Origin: an uncultured Blautia sp.
GTDB taxonomy: Bacteria; Bacillota; Clostridia; Lachnospirales; Lachnospiraceae
Direction: 5' to 3'
Assembly: GCA_934394545.1 (NCBI GenBank)
Contig: CAKRRG010000039.1
Span: 1 to 26,310, forward strand
Length of the DNA stretch: 26,310 nucleotides
Shown piece after piece: positions 15,052 to 22,628 of the stretch; the stretch's first letter is position 1, and each line of letters begins with the position of its first letter. Made by a program: the position numbers and the translations under genes. Under the pieces are notes generated by a model. The model made no database searches. It was given only the letters and a program-made list of their open reading frames with translations, and was not told where the DNA came from.

Positions 15052-16697
15052 AAATCAGGCTTCTTCCCAAATTTATTATTTCCCTTGGTGTGATGGGAGT
15101 CATTCTGACAATTGCGATTTCTCTTTTTAGCTACGAAAGCTCCAAAGATTCACTGGAGGATATGTACGCGCAGAGGGTAATGACGAACTGTAACAGCATT
15201 GCAGATATGATCTCAGTTCCGGATGTGAAGAAAATTCTTGCAGAAGGTGGGGACAAGACAGAAGAATATGAGAAAATGTCTGCCCTCTTTAATAAACTGA
15301 AAAAGGATGGCAATGTTACATATCTGTCTCTGGTTATTCCGGACGAGGACAGTGTTCATTTCTACATAGATGCTATGGTGGAAGAAATGGGAGATGACCC
15401 AGCGAATCAGATTGCCTATGACAGCGATATTTTGTACACAGATGCTGCCAACCCGGATGATCCTTCTGATATGGAGAAATATATTACTATATGGAATCAG
15501 TACGAGCAGAATAAAGGTGTGGATCGTCCGCTTGTGACGGACAACAGCTATGGATATAATTACACCGGAGTTTCTGCTATTCTGGACGAGAATGGAAAGG
15601 CAATTGCAGAAATCCAGTATATTCTGGATATGAAAGAGGTCAGAAGGTATCTGAACTCATTTCTCATTAATATGCTGCTCATTTCCTTCCTGATCATCTG
15701 TGTCACGGCTATCGTATATATTGTGTTTGTACGAAAGACAATCACCAGACCGATCAGTAAGCTTGCGACCTTTACCAAAGAAATCACAGACAGTGGAAAA
15801 TTTGAAAATCAGAGAATTACCATGAAAACAGGGGATGAAATTGAGGAACTGAGTGATTCCTTCAACTTTATGCTGGAAGAGCTTGAAAACTATATTGCAA
15901 ACCTGTCCAAGGTTACGGCTGAGAAGGAACGAATCGGTACGGAGCTTGATATTGCCCGGAATATTCAGGCATCCATGCTTCCATGTATTTTCCCGGCATT
16001 TCCGGATAGAAAGGAATTTGATATTTATGCCACTATGACTCCTGCGAAGGAAGTGGGTGGTGATTTCTATGATTTCTTCATGGTGGATCAGACTCATCTG
16101 GCAATTGTTATGGCAGATGTGTCCGGAAAAGGAGTTCCAGCGGCTCTGTTTATGGTCATTGGAAAAACCCTTATTAAGGATCATACCACAGCAGATAGAG
16201 ATTTAGGTGAGGTATTTTCAACTGTAAATAATCTCCTTTGCGAGGCGAATAGTGAAGGGTTGTTCATTACTGCCTTTGAAGGAGTGCTGGATCTTGTTAC
16301 AGGAGAATTCCGTTTTGCAAATGCAGGTCATGAGCTGCCGTTTATCTGTAAGGCAGGTGGTAATTTTGAACCATATAAAATACGACCAGGGTTTGTTCTT
16401 GCAGGAATTGAGGATATGGACTATCAGTCCGGCCACATGATGCTGGATGTGGGAGATATGGTCTTCCAGTATACAGACGGTGTCACAGAAGCTGTTAATG
16501 AAGAGAATAAGCTTTATGGAATGGAACGTCTTGAAAAGGCTCTGAACCGGGTAAAAGACAGAACACCATCGGAAATTCTTCATGAAGTGAAACAGGATAT
16601 TGATACATTTGCCGGAGCTGCACCGCAGTTTGATGATATTACCATGCTTTGTCTGGAGTATAAGGCCAGAATGAAGCCGGATCAGGCAGAGAAATAA
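15048..16697 (+). CDS. Membrane sensor with HAMP and PP2C (SpoIIE/RsbU-type) phosphatase domain
   Basis: A 549-residue membrane protein. Segment 1 spans about 7-29, an extracellular sensor of about 175 residues follows (probably CACHE/PAS-like), segment 2 is about 205-228, then a HAMP linker (about 229-282) and a short coiled helix. The PP2C domain (about 310-542) has EVGGDFYDFF with Asp339, MADVSGKGVPAALFM with Asp357, YTDGVTE with Asp477 and QFDDITML with Asp529/Asp530, so metal-binding residues are intact. Such proteins dephosphorylate anti-sigma antagonists in partner-switching systems, but no such partner is encoded here. The start is fixed by the ATGA overlap with the GNAT gene. Confidence 0.92.
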   Translation: MKIRLLPKFIISLGVMGVILTIAISLFSYESSKDSLEDMYAQRVMTNCNSIADMISVPDVKKILAEGGDKTEEYEKMSALFNKLKKDGNVTYLSLVIPDEDSVHFYIDAMVEEMGDDPANQIAYDSDILYTDAANPDDPSDMEKYITIWNQYEQNKGVDRPLVTDNSYGYNYTGVSAILDENGKAIAEIQYILDMKEVRRYLNSFLINMLLISFLIICVTAIVYIVFVRKTITRPISKLATFTKEITDSGKFENQRITMKTGDEIEELSDSFNFMLEELENYIANLSKVTAEKERIGTELDIARNIQASMLPCIFPAFPDRKEFDIYATMTPAKEVGGDFYDFFMVDQTHLAIVMADVSGKGVPAALFMVIGKTLIKDHTTADRDLGEVFSTVNNLLCEANSEGLFITAFEGVLDLVTGEFRFANAGHELPFICKAGGNFEPYKIRPGFVLAGIEDMDYQSGHMMLDVGDMVFQYTDGVTEAVNEENKLYGMERLEKALNRVKDRTPSEILHEVKQDIDTFAGAAPQFDDITMLCLEYKARMKPDQAEK

Positions 16698-16720
16698 ATA
16701 AGATAAAATTTTATACAATA

Positions 16721-16789
16721 AAAGGACTGTGGTTTCGGAAGAGATTGAGGTTATCTTACTTCTCTTCTGAGTCACAGTCCTTTGTTTTT
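16721..16789. terminator. Bidirectional terminator between phosphatase gene and upp
   Basis: AAAGGACTGTG (16721-16731) pairs with CACAGTCCTTT (16773-16783), with an inner stem GAAGAGA (16738-16744)/TCTCTTC (16761-16767). T-rich tracts lie on both outer sides, so it can end both convergent transcripts. Confidence 0.85.
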
Positions 16790-16825
16790 AAACAGACAGC
16801 TGCGGTCCGGGACTTTCATAGTAAA

Positions 16826-17473
16826 TTATTTCGTACCGAAAATTCTGTCTCCGGCATCACCAAGTCCCGGGCAGATATAAGCTCGGTCATTCAGCTCTCT
16901 GTCAAGATGACCTACATAAATCTGTACATCCGGATGTGCCTCATGAAGACGCTTCAGTCCCTCCGGAGCAGCAATTACGAACATACATTTAATGCTCTTT
17001 CCGCCGTGTTCTTTAATAAAGTTTACAGCAGAAATAGCAGATCCGCCGGTAGCAAGCATGGGGTCAACCATAACGATAAGACGCTGATCGATAGGATCCG
17101 GGAGCTTGCAGTAGTATTCGTGTGGCTCATGGGTAACCGGATCGCGGTAAAGTCCGATGTGACCAATCTTAGCAGATGGAACTAAAGTGGTGATACCATT
17201 CACCATACCAAGACCTGCACGAAGTACCGGAACAACAGCCAGCTTCTTACCGGAAATCATAGGAGTCTTACAAGATTCAATAGGAGTCTCAACTTCAACA
17301 TCCTCCAGAGGAAGATCGCGAAGAGCTTCAAAACCCATAAGAACGGCAATCTCTTCGATAAGCTTACGGAATTCATTGGTTCCGGTCTCCTTATTACGAA
17401 GAATGGAAATCTTATGCTGGATCAGTGGATGATCCATAATAAAAATATTGTCAATATCTGTGAAATCTGACAT
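16826..17473 (-). CDS. upp: Uracil phosphoribosyltransferase
   Basis: A 215-residue phosphoribosyltransferase that joins uracil and PRPP to make UMP. The PRPP-binding motif is [12 protein letters not shown] and the C-terminal uracil-binding segment is [17 protein letters not shown]. Length and motifs match bacterial Upp. GGAGG lies before the ATG. It is transcribed divergently from the uracil permease gene from its own TTGACT/TATCAT promoter, forming a two-gene salvage unit. The short leader leaves little room for a PyrR-type attenuator. Confidence 0.97.
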   Translation of the reverse strand: MSDFTDIDNIFIMDHPLIQHKISILRNKETGTNEFRKLIEEIAVLMGFEALRDLPLEDVEVETPIESCKTPMISGKKLAVVPVLRAGLGMVNGITTLVPSAKIGHIGLYRDPVTHEPHEYYCKLPDPIDQRLIVMVDPMLATGGSAISAVNFIKEHGGKSIKCMFVIAAPEGLKRLHEAHPDVQIYVGHLDRELNDRAYICPGLGDAGDRIFGTK

Positions 17474-17508
17474 GATAAAAACCTCCGTAGTGTAAAAATA
17501 CTGATAAA

Positions 17509-17537
17509 ATGATACCGCACTTTTGTGGGAAAGTCAA
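17509..17537 (-). promoter_or_regulatory. Sigma-A promoter of upp
   Basis: On the minus strand TTGACT (17532-17537) and TATCAT (17509-17514) are 17 bases apart. Confidence 0.75.
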
Positions 17538-17540
17538 TAA

Positions 17541-17569
17541 TTGTAAAAAGGTGTTGTTTACTTTATACT
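17541..17569 (+). promoter_or_regulatory. Sigma-A promoter of the uracil permease gene
   Basis: TTGTAA (17541-17546) and TATACT (17564-17569) are 17 bases apart. The -35 box is only 3 bases from the upp -35 box. Confidence 0.65.
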
Positions 17570-17596
17570 GTTGGAAGGGAAAAGGAGGATTTTTAT

Positions 17597-18952
17597 ATGA
17601 AGTTCAGAGTAGAAGGCATTTATGATGCCAAAAAGCTGGGGATTCCCCAGATGCTGATCCTGGGACTCCAGCATATGTTTGCCATGTTTGGCGCAACGAT
17701 TCTGGTGCCGATCCTGGTCAACAATTATTTCCACGGAGAAGGCTTATCCATTCAGGTAACCTTATTCTGTGCCGGATTTGGAACACTTCTGTTCCATGTG
17801 CTTACCAAGCTTAAGGTACCGGCATTTCTTGGATCATCATTTGCATTCCTGGGTGGCTTTGCTACAGTTGCAGAGCTGGATACCGGAATCTTTGCGGACA
17901 TGTCTTATGGAGAGAAGCTTCCATATGCATGTGGTGGCGTGTTTGTAGCAGGTCTTTTGTATCTGGTGCTTGCCCTGATCGTAAAAGCAATTGGTGTAAA
18001 AAGAGTGATGTGTTATCTGCCGCCGGTTGTAACCGGTCCGATCATTATCTGCATTGGTCTTAGCCTTGCACCATCTGCTATCAGCAATGCTTCCCAGAAC
18101 TGGATACTTGCCTTGATCGCGCTGGGAACGGTTATTTTCTTTAATATTTGGGGAGTCGGTATGTTTCGTATCATTCCGATCCTGATGGGTATTGTAGTAT
18201 CCTATGTAGTTGCCCTGATCATGAATGCAATGGGCCTGACAAATGCAGACGGAACTGCGATTCTCAACTTTGCAGGCGTGGCAAGTGCACCTATCGTAGG
18301 TGTTCCGAAATTTTTTATGTGCAAGTTTAATATCACAGCTATTCTGGCAATGGCACCGATTGCGATTGCATCTATGATGGAGCATATTGGTGATATTTCT
18401 GCTATTTCCGCAACCGTTGACCGTAATTTTATTGAGGATCCGGGACTTCATCGTACGCTTCTTGGTGATGGACTTGCAACATCTTTATCCGCATTAATCG
18501 GTGGACCAGCGAATACAACTTATGGAGAGAATACCAGCGTTCTTGCGCTTAGCCGTGTTTACGATCCGAGAGTGATTCGTCTGGCAGCTATTTATGCGGT
18601 AGTTCTCAGCTTCATTCCGAAGATGGCAGAAGTGATCAGTTCTCTTCCGTCTGCGATTATAGGTGGCATCAGCTTTATTCTTTATGGAATGATTTCTGCT
18701 GTCGGTGTTCGTAACGTAGTTGAGAATAAGGTTGACTTGACTCGTTCCCGTAATCTGGTTATTACAGCAGTTATTCTGGTTTGTGGCCTTGGCGTTTCTG
18801 AGGGGCTTACATTTACAATCGCAGGTGCACATATTACCCTTACAGGTCTTGCACTTGCTGCAATTGTAGGAATCCTGTTGAATGCGATTCTTCCGGGAAA
18901 TGATTATGTATTTGAAACTACTAAGAAAAAAGAAGAGATAGAAGACGATTGA
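17597..18952 (+). CDS. uraA: Uracil permease, NCS2 (nucleobase:cation symporter) family
   Basis: A 451-residue membrane transporter. The start at 17597 follows AAAGGAGGA; the frame extends upstream through the promoter and cannot be coding there. About 14 membrane segments are expected. Substrate-site residues of the UraA family are present: Glu262 and His263 (MMEHIGD), and Glu311 in GGPANTTYGENTSVLALS (302-319). It imports uracil with protons. Its divergence from upp places uptake and conversion to UMP side by side. Confidence 0.95.
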   Translation: MKFRVEGIYDAKKLGIPQMLILGLQHMFAMFGATILVPILVNNYFHGEGLSIQVTLFCAGFGTLLFHVLTKLKVPAFLGSSFAFLGGFATVAELDTGIFADMSYGEKLPYACGGVFVAGLLYLVLALIVKAIGVKRVMCYLPPVVTGPIIICIGLSLAPSAISNASQNWILALIALGTVIFFNIWGVGMFRIIPILMGIVVSYVVALIMNAMGLTNADGTAILNFAGVASAPIVGVPKFFMCKFNITAILAMAPIAIASMMEHIGDISAISATVDRNFIEDPGLHRTLLGDGLATSLSALIGGPANTTYGENTSVLALSRVYDPRVIRLAAIYAVVLSFIPKMAEVISSLPSAIIGGISFILYGMISAVGVRNVVENKVDLTRSRNLVITAVILVCGLGVSEGLTFTIAGAHITLTGLALAAIVGILLNAILPGNDYVFETTKKKEEIEDD

Positions 18953-18994
18953 TGCTTTTGCGAAGCGGACCTGGAATATCCGCTTGATCACGTT

Positions 18995-19061
18995 AAAAAG
19001 AAACCTGATTCAAGGTATTTTGAATGGATACACATTTAAAATACGGAATCAGGTTCTTTTT
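18995..19061. terminator. Bidirectional terminator between uracil permease and TPM genes
   Basis: A long stem pairs 18995-19011 with 19046-19061 (core AAACCTGATTC/GAATCAGGTT) and an inner GTATTTT (19015-19021)/AAAATAC (19038-19044). A-rich and T-rich ends serve both strands. A separate hairpin, AAGCGGA (18963-18969)/TCCGCTT (18979-18985), precedes it. Confidence 0.85.
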
Positions 19062-19064
19062 ATT

Positions 19065-19895
19065 TTAGAAGCTTCCGCCTGTACCGCCATGGTCACTGTC
19101 GGAGCCACCGGAAGAAGAATTGTCATTATCTTTGGGCTTCGCAGTTTGGGTAACGGTATGATACAGGAAAATATCGTTGGAGTGTGTCAGATTCATACTT
19201 CCCTGACGGACATAATCCACTGCACTGCTCTTTGCCCGTACACTCTTAAGCTGGGATTTCATACCGGAAGTACAAAAAAACGCAAGTACAAGTCCGATTC
19301 CCAGGGAAATGGGAATCCACTTAAAAGGAAGTGGATCCCTGGGGAGTGTAGAAGAGTCATAGGGTTCAGCTGTGGATGCCTGTTCCAGGAAAAGCTTACA
19401 CAGATCCGCATAACTGTCAAAGGCTCCATAGAAATCTTCATCCTTTAACAGAGGTTCCAGTTTTCCTTTGAAGTAATCCAGTCCGTCCTGGGTGAATACG
19501 GTCATGCCGTATCCATGAGTGGTAATATGCCATTCACGGTCTCCGATGCTGATCATGAAAAGAATGCCGTCGTAATTCTCGCCGGTTCCATACTGATTAT
19601 CGTCAAAAAAATCATCCGTAAATTTATTCATTGCCACACCGTCTGTAGACGGAACCGTTGCGACCGCTACATCAAAATCATATTCATCACTGATGGATTC
19701 AAGCTTATCCAGAAGCAGGGACTCTTCATCAGAGGTGAGAAGATCGGCTGCATCTGAAACAAGGGAAAGATCAGAGCTTTGGGAAGAACTGCCGAAGCTA
19801 TTGCTGGTGCCGGCAGCCTGTACGGTAAAAATACCTGTAAGACTTCCTGCTCCAAGTACTGTCGCCAGGATAATTCCAAATGATCGTTTTTTCAT
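19065..19895 (-). CDS. ydjH: TPM-domain membrane protein (YdjH-like)
   Basis: A 276-residue protein. A signal sequence or membrane anchor (about 1-28) is followed by a TPM domain (about 43-165) with VSDAADLLTSDEE, YDGILFMISIGDREWHITTHGYG and FYGAFDSYADL. A transmembrane helix follows (about 192-209), then a tail ending in a Gly/Ser-rich stretch (SSSGGSDSDHGGTGGSF). Low-complexity Gly-rich tails are common in this family. It is the last gene of the SPFH/zinc-ribbon operon, only 12 bases after the preceding gene and with AAGGAGGA before its ATG. In Bacillus subtilis, YdjH works with YdjG and YdjI in a membrane-stress complex. Orthology by content and order is likely; the biochemical role is not settled. 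Confidence 0.85.
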   Translation of the reverse strand: MKKRSFGIILATVLGAGSLTGIFTVQAAGTSNSFGSSSQSSDLSLVSDAADLLTSDEESLLLDKLESISDEYDFDVAVATVPSTDGVAMNKFTDDFFDDNQYGTGENYDGILFMISIGDREWHITTHGYGMTVFTQDGLDYFKGKLEPLLKDEDFYGAFDSYADLCKLFLEQASTAEPYDSSTLPRDPLPFKWIPISLGIGLVLAFFCTSGMKSQLKSVRAKSSAVDYVRQGSMNLTHSNDIFLYHTVTQTAKPKDNDNSSSGGSDSDHGGTGGSF

Positions 19896-19907
19896 GGCAT
19901 ATCCTCC

Positions 19908-20996
19908 TTAAAAAAATGTATGAATCAGCCATGCAATGGCGTAAGCGGCAACAGAAAAGCCTGCAGTCAGTCCAAGAAACCATTTGGTGAAAATACCTTT
20001 ATCAACCGGAAGATTTCCTACGAATTTACCAGTCTGGCCATTCATGCCGAACAGATAATGGTTCCCCTTCCAGGTGGTAGAAAGAAGCCATACCGGGAAA
20101 AGTGCGTAGTGAGTCTTGCCGCCGTGGAGCTGAATGCGGGTGTCCTCAGGGGTGACGGTATCGTAGCCGGTAACAGTGTCGCGGAAAGCATTCTCTGCAG
20201 CTGCTTTTACACGCTGATTGGCGCGCTCTGCACAGTCCTCTGCGGATACATCATATTTGTCCGCAACAAAGCCTGCCAGATATGGCGTGGCGAAATCTAC
20301 AGCTTCGCTGGTATTATAAGGCTCCAGAGATTCTGTTAGATCATTGTCGATCTTGGAAGAACCATCCACAGGAATCTGATCGAAGCCGATATTTCCGGCA
20401 CGGAAAACGGAATAATGGCTGGTTTCTGTGTAGTCATAGTCGCTGTCACTCCAACAACGGATCTTGGTAGCGTGATAACGGATATCGGCAGAGGCATCTG
20501 TGTCAAAGAGCCAGAATGGTACATAGACACCTTTGATCTCGTCGATATGATTTTCCTTCTTGAAAACCTTGGGAAGAAGGATTTTGCCATGCAGATGCTT
20601 TGACAGACCTTCTTTGGCAGCCTTTTTGTCCAGCTTAAACGGAATAATGAAGTCTGGGCGAAGGGCACCGGAAAATTTGCCGGACATAACGACAGGGTTG
20701 CCGCAGAAAGGGCAGGAGGATGCACCGGTGCTTTCGTCGGCTACGATTTCACCACCGCAGGACTGGCATATGTAAACAGACATTCCATTGGTTTCCTCGT
20801 CCTTCCAGGTGGTGTCTGAGGCACTTTCCCAACTCATGTCATCGGCTTGCTGGCTTGCGGATGCCTCGTTGAACTCTTTGACTGTTTCCATGTCAAATTC
20901 GGTGTCACAGTAGGGGCATTTCATTTTCTGAAGCGTACTGTCGAACTCGATGGCGCCTCCACAGCAAGGACATTTATATTCTAATAAATCAGACAT
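19908..20996 (-). CDS. ydjG: Zinc-ribbon membrane protein (YdjG-like)
   Basis: A 362-residue protein. The first zinc ribbon uses KCPCCGG and KCPYC (Cys9, Cys12, Cys27, Cys30) and the second uses CQSCGG and CPFCG (Cys77, Cys80, Cys95, Cys98). A conserved middle region (about 110-330) has the motifs IIPFKLDKKAA, YVPFWLFD and YALFPVWLL. A C-terminal membrane helix (about 338-360) would leave the ribbons in the cytosol. Such proteins are often labelled TFIIB-type zinc-ribbon or primosome-like, but no helicase motifs are present. AAAGGAGA precedes the start. It lies between the SPFH and TPM genes, matching the B. subtilis ydjGHI content. Confidence 0.85.
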   Translation of the reverse strand: MSDLLEYKCPCCGGAIEFDSTLQKMKCPYCDTEFDMETVKEFNEASASQQADDMSWESASDTTWKDEETNGMSVYICQSCGGEIVADESTGASSCPFCGNPVVMSGKFSGALRPDFIIPFKLDKKAAKEGLSKHLHGKILLPKVFKKENHIDEIKGVYVPFWLFDTDASADIRYHATKIRCWSDSDYDYTETSHYSVFRAGNIGFDQIPVDGSSKIDNDLTESLEPYNTSEAVDFATPYLAGFVADKYDVSAEDCAERANQRVKAAAENAFRDTVTGYDTVTPEDTRIQLHGGKTHYALFPVWLLSTTWKGNHYLFGMNGQTGKFVGNLPVDKGIFTKWFLGLTAGFSVAAYAIAWLIHTFF

Positions 20997-21062
20997 AGTT
21001 CATCTCCTTTCGGAATATGGGGACATATAGTAAGAAACATATCCCGGATGAAAAATAGTGGA

Positions 21063-22418
21063 TTATTGGATGTCACTTTCGTTAAATGGATCACCACAGT
21101 TCGGACAGAATTTTGGTGGATTACTTGGATCTGCCGGTTCCCAGCCACACTTATCACAGCGGTAACGTGGCTTCATGGCAGGCTTTGGTGAACCGCAGTT
21201 GGAACAGAATCTGCCTGTATTAACAGCACCGCAGGAACAGGTCCAGCCAGCGTCTGCAGCAGGGGCCTGAGGCTTTCTGGAGCCACATTCCGGACAGAAA
21301 TTACCAGATACCAGAGCACCACAGGAACATTTCCACTGGTCTGCTGTCTGTGGGGAGCCTGCTGTCTGAACCGGTTGAGCCTGAGGTGCCGGCTGAGCCT
21401 GAGCAGTCTGCTGCTGACCCATAGCGTAAAGATTCTGTGCATTAAAACCGCCAGCCATATTAGCCATATTCATACCCATGAAACCGGTCATAGCACCACC
21501 TGCATTGCCAGCGGCTGTCTTCATGGCGTCTGCCTGGGCACCGGCAAGAGTTGCAGCAGCCATAGCAGGATTGCGAAGAATTGCCATACGCTGTGCTTCC
21601 TTGATCATCTGTGCGTCTTCCTCTGGAAGTGTGATAGGGTTCATAGCAACGGATACGATCACAAGACCACGAAGCTGGCTCCATTTCTGGGTCAGAGCCT
21701 GATTCATAGCATCGCAAAGCTCCATTGCATGAGCCGGAAGTGCGCTTGGGCGGATTCCCTGCTGGGAAATGCTTGCAAATGCCGGCTGGAGAGCAGAGAT
21801 GAATTCTGTTTTCAGCTGGCTCTCAATCTGTGATCTGTCGTACTGCTGCTCGAAGTTGCCGCACACATTAGAGTAGAAGAGAAGCGGATCTGAGATCCGG
21901 TAAGAATAAACACCGCTGCAACGAACAGAAACATCAATGTCCAGTCCGATATTCTGGTCTACAACTCTGAATGGAATGGGATTTGGAGTGCCGAACTTAT
22001 TGTCAACCAGTTCCTTTGTATTAAAGTAGTAAACACGCTGATCCTTTCCGGTGTCACCGCCGTAGGTAAAACGTTTCCCTATGGTGTGGAAGGTGTTCAT
22101 AATGGCATCGCCAAGATTGCCGGAAAAAATACTTGGTTCAGTAGAAGCGTCGTAGGTATATTCACCTGGTTCAGCGCAGATATCGACGATTTTACCCTGC
22201 TCTACGATCATCATACATTGTCCGTCTGCGACGGCGATTCCGGAACCGCTTGTGATGATGTTGTCGCTTCCTTTGGTATTGGAAGAACGTTTGGATGTGC
22301 TCTTCTGGCCTTTCACTGCCAGAACGTCATTATCGATGGAATCACAGTAGAAAAATTCTTTCCATTGATCTGCAAGTGTACCGCCTGCGGCTCCAAGTGC
22401 TGCTTTAATAAGTCCCAT
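21063..22418 (-). CDS. ydjI: SPFH-domain protein with three C-terminal zinc ribbons (YdjI-like)
   Basis: The start at 22418 (MGLIKAALG) is chosen because AAAGGGG precedes it; the frame is open 27 codons further but lacks a binding site there. The 451-residue product has an SPFH (stomatin/prohibitin-like) core (about 25-270), with FFYCDSI and the LPEEDAQMIKEAQRMAI helix. An Ala/Gly/Met/Gln-rich linker (about 290-360) follows. Three zinc ribbons end it: Cys364/366/375/378, Cys394/396/405/408 and Cys421/424/438/441. In B. subtilis, YdjI helps bring PspA to the membrane. Here it is the first gene of a three-gene operon with zinc-ribbon and TPM partners. No pspA is present in the window. Confidence 0.88.
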   Translation of the reverse strand: MGLIKAALGAAGGTLADQWKEFFYCDSIDNDVLAVKGQKSTSKRSSNTKGSDNIITSGSGIAVADGQCMMIVEQGKIVDICAEPGEYTYDASTEPSIFSGNLGDAIMNTFHTIGKRFTYGGDTGKDQRVYYFNTKELVDNKFGTPNPIPFRVVDQNIGLDIDVSVRCSGVYSYRISDPLLFYSNVCGNFEQQYDRSQIESQLKTEFISALQPAFASISQQGIRPSALPAHAMELCDAMNQALTQKWSQLRGLVIVSVAMNPITLPEEDAQMIKEAQRMAILRNPAMAAATLAGAQADAMKTAAGNAGGAMTGFMGMNMANMAGGFNAQNLYAMGQQQTAQAQPAPQAQPVQTAGSPQTADQWKCSCGALVSGNFCPECGSRKPQAPAADAGWTCSCGAVNTGRFCSNCGSPKPAMKPRYRCDKCGWEPADPSNPPKFCPNCGDPFNESDIQ

Positions 22419-22584
22419 ATAGTAACCCCTTTCTTTGATCGTTTTCGTTAACATATTGTAATTAAATTCTATCTGATTTTGTCTGAAAAAACAAGTCACA
22501 TATGAAAAAAGACAGGTTTTCGTGAAAATTAGACATGAATGTTCTCTTTATGACCTGTTATAGTAAGATATTGAAAATACAAAA

Positions 22585-22622
22585 AATCCGCAGCTTATAT
22601 ACAAAGTATAGTGCTGCGGATT
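22585..22622 (-). terminator. Intrinsic terminator after the CapA-family gene
   Basis: AATCCGCAGC (22585-22594) pairs with GCTGCGGATT (22613-22622). Read on the minus strand the stem is followed by a T-run, and it lies just after the stop at 22629. This separates the CapA-family gene from the SPFH operon. Confidence 0.87.
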
Positions 22623-22628
22623 CGGATA

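Noticed and set aside
22512..22558. Inverted repeat ACAGGT/ACCTGT upstream of the SPFH gene
   Set aside because: Arms of only 6 bp are 35 bases apart in AT-rich DNA; it could easily be chance and fits no clear promoter.
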